Assembly (NCBI RefSeq): GCF_003569045.1
Contig: NZ_BFCB01000003.1
Coordinates: 372,001-436,000 of the forward strand
Direction of reading: 5' to 3'
DNA length: 64,000 bases
Source of the DNA: Aggregatilinea lenta
GTDB taxonomy: Bacteria; Chloroflexota; Anaerolineae; Aggregatilineales; Aggregatilineaceae
The translations under genes were made by a program, and so were the position numbers. A model generated the notes under the pieces. That model worked only from the letters and a program-made list of their open reading frames with translations. It searched no databases and had not been told where the DNA came from. Positions 37,074-45,224 of this stretch are shown one piece after another; position 1 is the stretch's first letter, and each line of letters begins with the position of its first letter.

Positions 37074-37178
37074 TCAAAAGACCCTCAATTGTCAAGCAGT
37101 TTGGGCGCAGAATGCGCTGCGTCCGAGACGAACGTGTCCCCCGATACTACCCAATTCGCGGCCCACCGCGCAACGCGA

Positions 37179-38684
37179 TCAGTCCGGTTCGGCGGTGAAT
37201 TTCAGGTCGAAATCGACCTCAAACGTGCGATCCCACGGCAGACGCGCGTTCCGTAGCGCCAGCCCTTCGAAGCCGGGCAGATCCGCCAGCGCACGCGCCA
37301 GCGTCACCTGGATGAGCATACTGGTCGTGTCCAGGTTATCCGGTGACGGCTCACGCTGCTCTGTTGTCTCGCCCAGCCAAGTGCGTATCTCATCTCGGGT
37401 GTAGCGCTGGTACATCCAGTCCTCGATGAACCGGTGCGCCAGAAAACGCCGCTGCGCCGCCTGTTGATCGGGCGTGCTGGCGTATAGGGCAGCGCACGCC
37501 TGCGCGATGACCGTACCAAGCGTGTTGCCCGCCGTGTTCCACGCGCCGTAGGCCGCCAGGCGGTCCAGTGGCACGCGCTCGCGCAGCAGGTCGAAGAACG
37601 CTGCATCCGCGCCGTTGGCGTGCGCCACGTCCGCCACCGCGACGCGCTGTCCCGCCTCTACCGCCGCCGCGATCTGCTCGACGGCTTCTTCGAGGGATGG
37701 CAGGCGTGCCGCCGCCTCATCGGGCGTGTAGCTGCGCGGCCAGTCGGCGTCCGGCCCCAGCGGTGGATTGATCACCAGCACGACGTCGGGATCGTCGCCC
37801 ACAAGCTGCGCGCCCGCCGCGCGGATCTGCCGCTCGACCGTGGCATAGATCGGGCCGTCCTCGAACGCGGCGACGATCTGATCGCCGCCCGGCATGATGT
37901 ATGCGGGTTGGAAGCGCGGCACGCGGTCCGCCTGCCGGTTGACCAGCCGCGCCACCAGCGCGCAGCCGACCTCGTCCGCGCCGGGATACATCAGCAGGCC
38001 GTCGCCCAGACCCAACTGATCGGCATACGTTCGCAGCGCGCGTTTTTCCTGCGAGCTGAGGCCATATTCGCTGGTGTCGTCGGAGCTGAGCACCAGCAGG
38101 TCGAGCGTATCGTCGGCCAGCAGGTTCAGCGCGGCGAGGTTGATCTGGTGGTTGCGCCCGCGCCGGTCGAGGAAGTCCCGCACGTATTCGGCAGGGATGG
38201 CGGCGTGCAGCGCGTCCAGCTCCGCGCCGACCATCTCACCCCGCGCGGCGCGATCCATCATCTGCGACAGGCGGAACAGCGCCGAGCCGTACTCCGCCCA
38301 GTAGATCGGCTCCTCGGTCGCGTCGTTGTGGCGCGAGATGCGCGTGATCACGTTGAAGCCGTAGATCGTCAGCGCGGGATACGCGGCCCGCAGCGCGCGC
38401 AGCACGTTCAGCCGTTCCAGGATCGCCCCGGCGGATTCGTCCGTGATGCGCGAGGCGATCAGCCCGCCATAGCCGAGCATCTCGACCGACACGATCAGCG
38501 TGTCGAGCGTGGGCGCGTGCGCCTCGATCCACTGCGCCAGCGCCTCGGGGATTGCCGGGGTGCGGTAGCGGCTGAGCGCTTCGCGCGGGGGCACGAGCAC
38601 CTCCACGCCCGCGATTTGCCCGATCATAGCCGGGTAGCGCGTGTTGGCGGGCCGCTCGTCGAGCGGGATCAAGCCGATTCGCAT
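37179..38684 (-). CDS. DUF4127 family protein
   Basis: A 501-residue cytoplasmic protein. The N-terminus MRIGLIPLDERPANTRYP and the segments EMLGYGGLIASR, YGFNVITRISRHNDATEEPIYW, and RGRNHQINLAALNLL...LVLSSDDTSEYGLSSQEK identify the DUF4127 family, whose function is unknown. Glycoside-hydrolase-like roles have been suggested only by fold. AAGGAGG supports the ATG at 38684. The gene begins 16 bases inside the end of the MFS gene, so the two are coupled. Confidence 0.85.
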   Translation of the reverse strand: MRIGLIPLDERPANTRYPAMIGQIAGVEVLVPPREALSRYRTPAIPEALAQWIEAHAPTLDTLIVSVEMLGYGGLIASRITDESAGAILERLNVLRALRAAYPALTIYGFNVITRISRHNDATEEPIYWAEYGSALFRLSQMMDRAARGEMVGAELDALHAAIPAEYVRDFLDRRGRNHQINLAALNLLADDTLDLLVLSSDDTSEYGLSSQEKRALRTYADQLGLGDGLLMYPGADEVGCALVARLVNRQADRVPRFQPAYIMPGGDQIVAAFEDGPIYATVERQIRAAGAQLVGDDPDVVLVINPPLGPDADWPRSYTPDEAAARLPSLEEAVEQIAAAVEAGQRVAVADVAHANGADAAFFDLLRERVPLDRLAAYGAWNTAGNTLGTVIAQACAALYASTPDQQAAQRRFLAHRFIEDWMYQRYTRDEIRTWLGETTEQREPSPDNLDTTSMLIQVTLARALADLPGFEGLALRNARLPWDRTFEVDFDLKFTAEPD

Positions 38685-39925
38685 TCGAAACTCCTCCTTG
38701 CGGCGGTCCATCCGGCCAGGGCACGCAGTCCCGCGCCGGTCAGCAGCACCATACTCAGGCTCAGGCCCATGCGGGTGAGCGCACTGCCGATCAGGGGCCC
38801 GGTGAACAGCGCCAACGACAGCAGTTGCAAATAGGCGGTGGTGTAGCGCGTCGAGTCTTCCAGCGGCACGTGGTCAGAGAAATACCCGAACTGCCCGATA
38901 TCCGCCACCGTCCACGCGCCGCCGAGCAGCGCGGCGGCCAGCAGCGTCGGGGGTAGGCTGGGTGCCAGCGCGATGATCGCCACGCCGAGCGCCGTGCCGC
39001 CTAACGCCAGGGCCAGCATACGGCGGCTGCCCATGCGGGGCACAATGCGCATCGTCAGCGCCGCGCCGACCGTGCCCGCTGACAGCTCGAATACGCCGTA
39101 CACGGCGATGAACGCCTCGTCCGCGCCCAGGCCATCGACCAGTTGCAGCGGGATCAGCGGCACCACCGCGTAATAGGCGGCGTGCACGATCACGAGCAGC
39201 GCCGCGACGCGCAAAAAGCGCGGGTTGCGCCACAGCGAGCGCCCCGGCGCGGCGGCAGGCTTGGTAGGAACCGCGTACAGCGGCTGCGTGTGGTTGATGT
39301 GCCAGAAGCTGACCAGCGACGCGGCGAACGATGCTACGAACATGATCTGGTAGTTGATCGGGAACGCGACTTTTTCCAGCCAGACGCCCAGCGCCAGCCC
39401 GCCCGCGCCGATCGTCACGTTGAGGATCATCTGGCGGCGGCTGAGCAGGGACGTCATCTGGGCGGGCGTGACCGCTTCACGCATCAGCGTCAGGGTGATG
39501 CTTTCCGCGATGCCGCGCGCCAGGGCGGGCAGTGTAACGGACGCGATCAACCACGCAGGCTGCCACGCCAGCGGGAAAAATGGCGTGAATGCGGGCAGCA
39601 GAAACGAGAGACGCGACAGCGCCGAGGGGATTACCTGCGCCTCGGCGCTGCTGCGGTAGCGGCCCCGCCACCACACGCCCAGCGTCGTCGCCAGCAGCAT
39701 CATGATGCCCGGCAGCGACGTCATCCAGTTCAGGTCGCTGGCGGTTGCTCCCGCGCGAATGGCGTATACCGCCAGAAAACGCGTGGTGGCGGAGGCGAGT
39801 CCGAACCAGGCCCGGTCCGCGACGAGGTGATAGACGTTAGCGCGGGCAGGGACATCAAGGGCAGCGGCGGGGTGAATGGCGGGTCTCTCCTGGGTAGGCG
39901 GCAGGCGGCGCGAGACACAACACAC
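38669..39925 (-). CDS. MFS transporter
   Basis: A major-facilitator permease of about 400 residues with some 10-12 membrane segments, for example IMMLLATTLGVWWRGRYRS with the loop 2-3 basic motif. The substrate is unknown; overlap with DUF4127 suggests a shared pathway. The frame has no ATG near its start. The outermost start is a GTG at 39925 without a ribosome site. A strong AGGAGAG (39885-39891) lies 7 bases before an ATT codon at 39877, which may be a rare AUU start and would leave about 402 residues. Confidence 0.82.
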   Translation of the reverse strand: MCCVSRRLPPTQERPAIHPAAALDVPARANVYHLVADRAWFGLASATTRFLAVYAIRAGATASDLNWMTSLPGIMMLLATTLGVWWRGRYRSSAEAQVIPSALSRLSFLLPAFTPFFPLAWQPAWLIASVTLPALARGIAESITLTLMREAVTPAQMTSLLSRRQMILNVTIGAGGLALGVWLEKVAFPINYQIMFVASFAASLVSFWHINHTQPLYAVPTKPAAAPGRSLWRNPRFLRVAALLVIVHAAYYAVVPLIPLQLVDGLGADEAFIAVYGVFELSAGTVGAALTMRIVPRMGSRRMLALALGGTALGVAIIALAPSLPPTLLAAALLGGAWTVADIGQFGYFSDHVPLEDSTRYTTAYLQLLSLALFTGPLIGSALTRMGLSLSMVLLTGAGLRALAGWTAARRSFECESA

Positions 39926-39985
39926 GCCGCACGGTCATCGCGCGGCGCGAAGAAAAGCAAATACGCAGCGTTTAGCTGTTAGCGG

Positions 39986-40978
39986 ACCCGATGTACAAGT
40001 TTAATCGGACAGAAGGGCAGCGAACTGGAGCGGCGACGCCAAGCCAGCCTGCTGAGCCAGGAAAACCGCAAACGTATGACTGAGCAGCTTGCGCAACCAG
40101 CGCGAACACAAATGCCAGGGATCACGGGCCCAGACACGCTTGCCTTGAAAGCGCTCGACCAATTGGCCGATGACGGTTTCGACACGGCGGCGGGTCTGGG
40201 TCAGCCAGCGCGGCCAGGGATGATGGTCACGCTTGACCGATGTTTTGCGCGGGGCGAGCAGGCAAGCGCCTTGCCGGACCAGATCGTCACGCAGCATCGG
40301 GCTCCAGTAGTTGGTATCCCCCAGGACCCAGCCGTGGGCGTTGGCGAGCAGGTCTTCAGCCGCCCAGCGGTCATGCACATCGGCAGGAAAGACGGCCAGT
40401 CCCACAATCACGCCGGGCCAGCAGATGCGGACATGCACCCGCATCCCGAAGAAACGCTGCTTGGCCACATCGTCGTAGCCCCATGCCGACCACTCGCGCA
40501 GTCGTCGGCAGCGGTACGCGCGCCCAAAACGGCACACCGGCAGGGGAAAGCTGTCCACCACCGACAGCGCCGGGTCAAATGCCACCTGCGTCAGCAGATG
40601 CTGCCACAGTCGCTCTTTGACCCGCCACAGATTCGCCGCTTGACGCACAAATGTGACCCGGTCTACCTGCCGCAGCTTTGGAAACCACTCACTATAGTGG
40701 CGACAGAAATGCTGATAGATCGCGTGGTCCGTATCGATGCTCAGGTATTCGCCGACGATTTCCATCGTCAGCACTTCGCTGTCGGCCAGGATCGGCTGCG
40801 GTCCGCGCTGTCGCACGCGCGGCTGCGTCTTGAGCCAGTCGTCAATGTAGCAGAAGATCGTGACCATAAACGTGATATGATCCATCTTGGAGCTCCTTGG
40901 TCGGATTTTTGGTGTCAGCTACCTCAGATCCTACAAGCAGCTCCTTTTTTTGTCAGTCCATAAACCTGTACATCGGGT
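39986..40978. mobile_element. IS982-family insertion sequence, complete
   Basis: A 993-base element with terminal inverted repeats ACCCGATGTACAAGTTTA (39986-40003) and, at the other end, TAAACCTGTACATCGGGT (40961-40978), 17 of 18 matching. A perfect 6-base target duplication TAGCGG lies at 39980-39985 and 40979-40984. One intact transposase is inside. ACCC ends are typical of IS982 elements. It inserted in a copy of the family-3 intergenic repeat. Confidence 0.93.
40001..40885 (-). CDS. IS982-family transposase
   Basis: A 294-residue DDE transposase. The central DSFPLPVCRFGRAYRC holds the first aspartate, and the VLGDTNYWSPMLRD segment the second. RRRVETVIGQLVERF provides the glutamate. The stop codon lies inside the left inverted repeat. 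The frame is undamaged and both ends are intact, so the element may be active. Confidence 0.93.
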   Translation of the reverse strand: MDHITFMVTIFCYIDDWLKTQPRVRQRGPQPILADSEVLTMEIVGEYLSIDTDHAIYQHFCRHYSEWFPKLRQVDRVTFVRQAANLWRVKERLWQHLLTQVAFDPALSVVDSFPLPVCRFGRAYRCRRLREWSAWGYDDVAKQRFFGMRVHVRICWPGVIVGLAVFPADVHDRWAAEDLLANAHGWVLGDTNYWSPMLRDDLVRQGACLLAPRKTSVKRDHHPWPRWLTQTRRRVETVIGQLVERFQGKRVWARDPWHLCSRWLRKLLSHTFAVFLAQQAGLASPLQFAALLSD

Positions 40979-41008
40979 TAGCGGTCAGCGAAAGGCAAGA
41001 ACGCTCTC

Positions 41009-41033
41009 GTAGGGGCGGGGCTTGCTCCGCCCG
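41009..41033 (+). repeat. Palindromic repeat, family 1
   Basis: GTAGGGGCGGGGC...GCTCCGCCCG just right of the IS element. Confidence 0.7.
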
Positions 41034-41040
41034 TTGTCCC

Positions 41041-41514
41041 TCAGTCCAACAACCCCGCGTAGACGCCCGGCCACGAATCCTCGATCACGGTTGCGCCCAC
41101 GATGTGCGTGTAAAACTCGGTGGGTCCCGCCGCGCCGATGATGGCGTAGCCGTAGCCCTCTATGCGCAGGCTGTGCAGGCAGGCCAGCAGCAGCGCCTTG
41201 CCCGTGCCCAGGCCGCGCGCCGATTCCGCGACCCCGGTCGGGCCGAAGAAGCCCTTCGCCGTGACGTCGTAACAGCCGAAGCCGATCAGCGCGCCGTCAC
41301 GCACGGCGACGTAGCAGCCGATAGGCTGGTGCGCGAACGACACGTCGCATTCGCTGTCCCAGGCGGTGTCATGAAAATGTTTGCGCACCCATTCGACCAC
41401 GCGGCGCTTTTCCGGCGCGAGCGCCCGCCGCACGGTGATCCCTTGCGCGGCCTGCTCCGCGAGCACCGGCGCGAGGTCCGGCAGAGTGTAGAGCTTGACG
41501 AGCATATCCGGCAT
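41041..41514 (-). CDS. GNAT-family N-acetyltransferase
   Basis: A 157-residue acetyl-CoA-dependent acyltransferase. The acetyl-CoA site is VAESARGLGTGKALLLACL (R/QxxGxG/A type), preceded by the ALIGFGCYDVTAKGFFGPTGV strand pair. The substrate is unknown. AAGGAG precedes the ATG at 41514 by 8 bases; a longer frame to 41568 lacks such a site. Confidence 0.82.
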   Translation of the reverse strand: MPDMLVKLYTLPDLAPVLAEQAAQGITVRRALAPEKRRVVEWVRKHFHDTAWDSECDVSFAHQPIGCYVAVRDGALIGFGCYDVTAKGFFGPTGVAESARGLGTGKALLLACLHSLRIEGYGYAIIGAAGPTEFYTHIVGATVIEDSWPGVYAGLLD

Positions 41515-41599
41515 GGGTGGATCTCCTTCGGTCGGACCCGTGCAACCAGACAGTTTAAGAAGGGGCATTTCTTGAATTGCCCCTACGCAATCGACTCAA

Positions 41600-42553
41600 T
41601 TATCCACAGGGATTGGTTTCGCGCTGCGCCTCGAACGCCAGACACGCCGCGCCGAGTGCGATCCGTTCCAGGCCGGAGCGCACCACACGCACCGAATCCG
41701 CCACGTCCGGCAGCACGCGTTGGCGCATTGCCTCCTGCGCCGGATCGATCAGCAGATCCGCCGCCGCGAGGCCCAGCCCGCCGCCGATCACCAGCGCCGC
41801 CGGATCGAACAGGCTCGCGCAGCACGCCATGATCTGTCCCAGCGTGACCGCCGCTTCGTTCATGACGGTGCACGCCAGCGCATCCCCCGCCCGTGCCGCT
41901 GCCAGAATATCGCTGGGCGCAGCCTCAGCGGGCAGGATCGTATCGGGATAGTCGGGGCGGTGTTCTTTCGCCCCGGCGATCAGCCCCACGCCCGCGACGT
42001 ACATCTCCGCGCAGCCGTGCCCACCACAGCGGCACAGCCGCCCGCCCGGATCGAAGGACAGGTGGCCCACTTCCATCGCGGACGCGCCCGCGCCGACGAC
42101 GATGTGCCCGTTCACCAGCGCACCCGCACCCAGGCCCGTGCCCACGGCGAGGTACACGAGGTCGCCCAGGCCGCGCGCCGCGCCGAAATAATACTCGCCC
42201 AGGGCGGCGGCGTTCACGTCATTGTCGCATGCGATGGGGAGATCGACCAGGAGGCGGTTCAGGACTTCCTGCCGCAGCGCGACTTCCGTCCAGCCCAGGT
42301 TGACCGCCGTGCGCACCACACCTGAAACCGGATCGACGTGGCCGGGGCAGCCGATGCCGATGCCGCTCACCGGTCCCGGCGCGTCCTGCAGCAGCCGTGT
42401 GATGCCGTCCGCCACGCGGTCGAGCACGGCGGCGGGGCCTTCGGCGGCCAGGGTGGGCAGGCGATGCTCGGCGTGAACGGTGCCGGAGGTGTCGAGCAGC
42501 ACGAGGTCGATCTTGGTCCCGCCAATATCTACGCCGACTGCCAGCGGATTCAT
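41600..42553 (-). CDS. ROK-family sugar kinase
   Basis: A 317-residue kinase of the glucokinase/NagK group without a DNA-binding domain. It has the ATP site VGVDIGGTKID, the substrate loop ACDNDVNAAALGEY, the GTGLGAG motif, the GHLSFD histidine and the zinc motif CRCGGHGCAEMYV. It phosphorylates a hexose or N-acetylhexosamine. GAGGGTG precedes the ATG. It is divergent from an ABC importer and shares a 194-base control region containing a ROK-type operator. Confidence 0.9.
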   Translation of the reverse strand: MNPLAVGVDIGGTKIDLVLLDTSGTVHAEHRLPTLAAEGPAAVLDRVADGITRLLQDAPGPVSGIGIGCPGHVDPVSGVVRTAVNLGWTEVALRQEVLNRLLVDLPIACDNDVNAAALGEYYFGAARGLGDLVYLAVGTGLGAGALVNGHIVVGAGASAMEVGHLSFDPGGRLCRCGGHGCAEMYVAGVGLIAGAKEHRPDYPDTILPAEAAPSDILAAARAGDALACTVMNEAAVTLGQIMACCASLFDPAALVIGGGLGLAAADLLIDPAQEAMRQRVLPDVADSVRVVRSGLERIALGAACLAFEAQRETNPCG

Positions 42554-42568
42554 TTTCGCAACACCCTC

Positions 42569-42598
42569 TTGACTTTCGCCGTTCGACGGCTATATACT
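42569..42598 (+). promoter_or_regulatory. Promoter of the second ABC sugar locus
   Basis: TTGACT (42569-42574), 18 bases, TATACT (42593-42598). A divergent minus-strand TAGTAT box for the kinase overlaps it. Confidence 0.6.
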
Positions 42599-42612
42599 AG
42601 CAGAAAAGAGAA

Positions 42613-42633
42613 AGTAAGTAAAGCTAACTAACT
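42613..42633. promoter_or_regulatory. ROK-type operator between kinase and importer
   Basis: AGTAAGTAA-AGC-TAACTAACT is an inverted repeat with 7 of 9 arm positions matching. It lies 8-28 bases after the predicted importer transcription start and upstream of the divergent kinase. It resembles XylR/ROK operators of the TTAGTTTGTT type. Confidence 0.55.
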
Positions 42634-42747
42634 AATTGTTCAAGGCCTGTTGCTGGACCGTTCCGAGAGGAGCTTCAACCCATTTTGCGCTTCTCACTTG
42701 CACGCCCGTTCCCTATCTGTTCCGGTTTTTCTAAAGGAGATCGTGCT

Positions 42748-44109
42748 ATGAAACGTCTGATCGTCGCCCTGGTTCTTGTGTGTGCGCTCGTCGTGCCGAT
42801 GGCGACCGGCTTCGCGCAGGATGACGACCCTCGCGCGTCTGACCCCTTCTGGAATCCCACCGACGAGTTGATCCAGTCCTGGCGCGTGATCGACAACGTC
42901 GAAGAGGGCGCGGAAATTACGTTCTGGACGATGTCGCTCTCGCCCACCTTTGATGAGTATATCAATAAGATCGTGGAAAACTTTGAGCTGGCCTACCCCG
43001 AAGTGACCGTTAACTGGGAAGACCAGCCCTGGGACAGCCTGCAGGACAAGGTCCGCAATTCCTTCGCGGCAGGCGAAGCGCCCGACGTGATCAACATCAA
43101 CCCGACCTGGATCGGTGAGTTCGCCGAAGCGGACCTGCTGATGAACATGGACGACGCCCTGGCGGCCTACCCCGACGTGCGCGACCAGTATTCGGACGGC
43201 GCGTGGACGACCTCCATGTACAACGACGCCAGCTACCAGATCCCCTGGTACCTGGGCCTGTCGAACTTCCTGGGCTACAACACCGCGATCCTGGACGAAC
43301 TGGGTGTCGCGCCGGAAGACCTGCCCACCACCTGGACCGATCTGTACGACTTCTGCGCGATGGTCCGCGAAGAGAGCGACTACTACTGCACGTCGCTGAA
43401 CTTCGGCGGCGGCATCGAACTCAACCTGCTCAACTACCTCGTCTACAACGACGTCCCGGTTTACAACGAAGACGGCACCGTGGCCCTGAACACCGGCTCG
43501 GCGGTCGAGAATCTGCAGCTGTGGGCCGATCTGGTTCAGAACGACCTCGTCCCGCGCGAAAGCCTGACCGACGACCACCGCGCGATGGTGGAGCGCTTTA
43601 GCCAGGGCGAAACCGCCGTCATCATGATCGCCCCGCACATGCTGCGCCTGGTCGAAGAAGCCAACCCGGACGTATACGCTCAGCTCGCCGTGGCCCCCGG
43701 CATCACCGGCACGAGCGGTGCGAACGCGACCGACGTGCAGTCGCTGGTCATCCCCGCCGCCACCGAATATCCCAACGCGGCGCTGGCCCTGGCGACCTTC
43801 GTGACCAACGCGGAAACGCAGGCGGCCTTCAGCAAGGAAGCCGCGATCTTCCCGTCGAACCTGGGCAGCTACGACGATCCGTTCTTCCAGTCGGTCGATC
43901 CTGAGAACCCCGTCTCGGTCGTGCGCCCGCTGGCTTACGACTACGTGCTCAACGCGCTGAACCTGCGCCCGACCTTCCCGAACGACGCGGAAGTGCAGCA
44001 GGTGATCATCGACGCGCAGAACGCCGCCCTGCTGGCCGAAAAGACCCCGCAGGAAGCGCTCGACGACATGGTCGCTCAGATCAACGAGTTGATCGCTGAG
44101 GCCGAGTAA
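42748..44109 (+). CDS. Sugar ABC transporter substrate-binding protein (family 1)
   Basis: A 453-residue extracellular binding protein. The signal peptide is MKRLIVALVLVCALVVPMATGFAQ. The mature part has NFELAYPEVTVNWEDQPWDSLQDKVRNSFAAGEAPDVI, as in family-1 proteins for oligosaccharides. AAAGGAG supports the ATG. The GH3 and the ROK kinase of the same locus suggest a beta-linked or N-acetylated sugar. A terminator follows, which should give more binding protein than permease. Confidence 0.92.
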   Translation: MKRLIVALVLVCALVVPMATGFAQDDDPRASDPFWNPTDELIQSWRVIDNVEEGAEITFWTMSLSPTFDEYINKIVENFELAYPEVTVNWEDQPWDSLQDKVRNSFAAGEAPDVININPTWIGEFAEADLLMNMDDALAAYPDVRDQYSDGAWTTSMYNDASYQIPWYLGLSNFLGYNTAILDELGVAPEDLPTTWTDLYDFCAMVREESDYYCTSLNFGGGIELNLLNYLVYNDVPVYNEDGTVALNTGSAVENLQLWADLVQNDLVPRESLTDDHRAMVERFSQGETAVIMIAPHMLRLVEEANPDVYAQLAVAPGITGTSGANATDVQSLVIPAATEYPNAALALATFVTNAETQAAFSKEAAIFPSNLGSYDDPFFQSVDPENPVSVVRPLAYDYVLNALNLRPTFPNDAEVQQVIIDAQNAALLAEKTPQEALDDMVAQINELIAEAE

Positions 44110-44127
44110 GTAAGATTAAGGCAAGCG

Positions 44128-44162
44128 GCGGGAGAACTCGCACCGGGTTCTCCCGCTTTTTT
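44128..44162 (+). terminator. Intrinsic terminator between binding protein and permeases
   Basis: GCGGGAGAAC (44128-44137) and GTTCTCCCGC (44147-44156), followed by TTTTTT. Placed inside the operon, it should attenuate transcription of the permease genes. Confidence 0.85.
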
Positions 44163-44345
44163 GAACGACACCGGTCCGTATCCCTTTTAGCAGCCCGTTT
44201 TCAGCCTAAAGCGAGCGCCGCGTCCCGCCGGGCTAATGCCCCAGGCATCGCGCCTCACGCGTCGCTGGCGGCGCAGAAAGTGCAGGCCCCGATGGCAACC
44301 ACGGTTGATAGCTCTCCGGCCCAGGCCGCGACGCGGAGATCGCAC

Positions 44346-45224
44346 ATGTCGGTCATGGAACGCCGCCGCACCGTCGCCTCATACCTCTTTTTGCTGCCTG
44401 CCCTGGCCTTTCTGGCCGTGTTCCTGTTCGTGCCTATCGCGCAGGTGGTGTACTACAGCTTCACCGATTACGACCTGCTGACCGCGCCGCACTGGGTAGG
44501 GCTGGAAAATTATACGAACCTGTTTCAGGACGACCTCTTTTGGAAGTCGCTGCTGCATTCGCTGATTTATTTGATCGTTACGCCGATTCTGATCGTGGTG
44601 TCGATCGTGCTGGCGATCATCGTCAACCGCCCGCTGCGCGGCATGTATTTCTTCCGGGCGCTCTATTATATCCCCGTGGTGATCTCGGCGGTCGCTATCG
44701 GCATGATCTTCGACTTCGTCTTCGCCGAGCCTGCCGGGCTGATCAACGGCACGCTGCGCCAACTGGGACTGATCGACAAGCCGATCCATTTCCTGACCGA
44801 TCCCGGCCTGATCCTCTATTCGATCATGAGCGTGACGATCTGGCGCGGCATCGGCTATTACATGGTGATGTTCCTGGCCGGGCTGCAATCCATCCCCGAA
44901 GAACTCTACGAGGCGGCCTCCATCGACGGCGCGAGCCGCTTCCGCCAGCACCTGCACATCACCATCCCGCAGCTTCGCCCGGTGATTACGTTCGTCGCGG
45001 TCATTTCCTCGATCGCGGCGCTACGCGCGTTTGACGAGATCTACATTTTGACGGACGGCACCGGCGGCCTGCTCGACAGTGGCCTGACCGTGATCTTCTA
45101 CCTCTACCGGCAGGCGTTCCGCTTCCTGAACATCGGTTATGCGGCGGCGATTGCGGTGGTCTTCACGTTGTTCACCATGATCTTCTCGCTGATCAACCTG
45201 CGCTTTTTGGAGGAGAGGAACTGA
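44346..45224 (+). CDS. Sugar ABC transporter permease, MalF type
   Basis: A 292-residue permease with about six membrane helices, starting with RRTVASYLFLLPALAFLAVFLFVP. The EAA loop is ELYEAASIDGASRFRQHLHITIPQLRP. The ATG at 44346 has CGGAGA 8 bases upstream. An earlier GTG at 44280 and ATG at 44292 would add a low-complexity leader and are less likely. Its stop overlaps the next start by one base (TGATG). Confidence 0.92.
   Translation: MSVMERRRTVASYLFLLPALAFLAVFLFVPIAQVVYYSFTDYDLLTAPHWVGLENYTNLFQDDLFWKSLLHSLIYLIVTPILIVVSIVLAIIVNRPLRGMYFFRALYYIPVVISAVAIGMIFDFVFAEPAGLINGTLRQLGLIDKPIHFLTDPGLILYSIMSVTIWRGIGYYMVMFLAGLQSIPEELYEAASIDGASRFRQHLHITIPQLRPVITFVAVISSIAALRAFDEIYILTDGTGGLLDSGLTVIFYLYRQAFRFLNIGYAAAIAVVFTLFTMIFSLINLRFLEERN

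Noticed and set aside
37620-38834. A 404-codon frame opposite DUF4127
   Set aside because: Antisense composition and no motif; the DUF4127 reading is clear.
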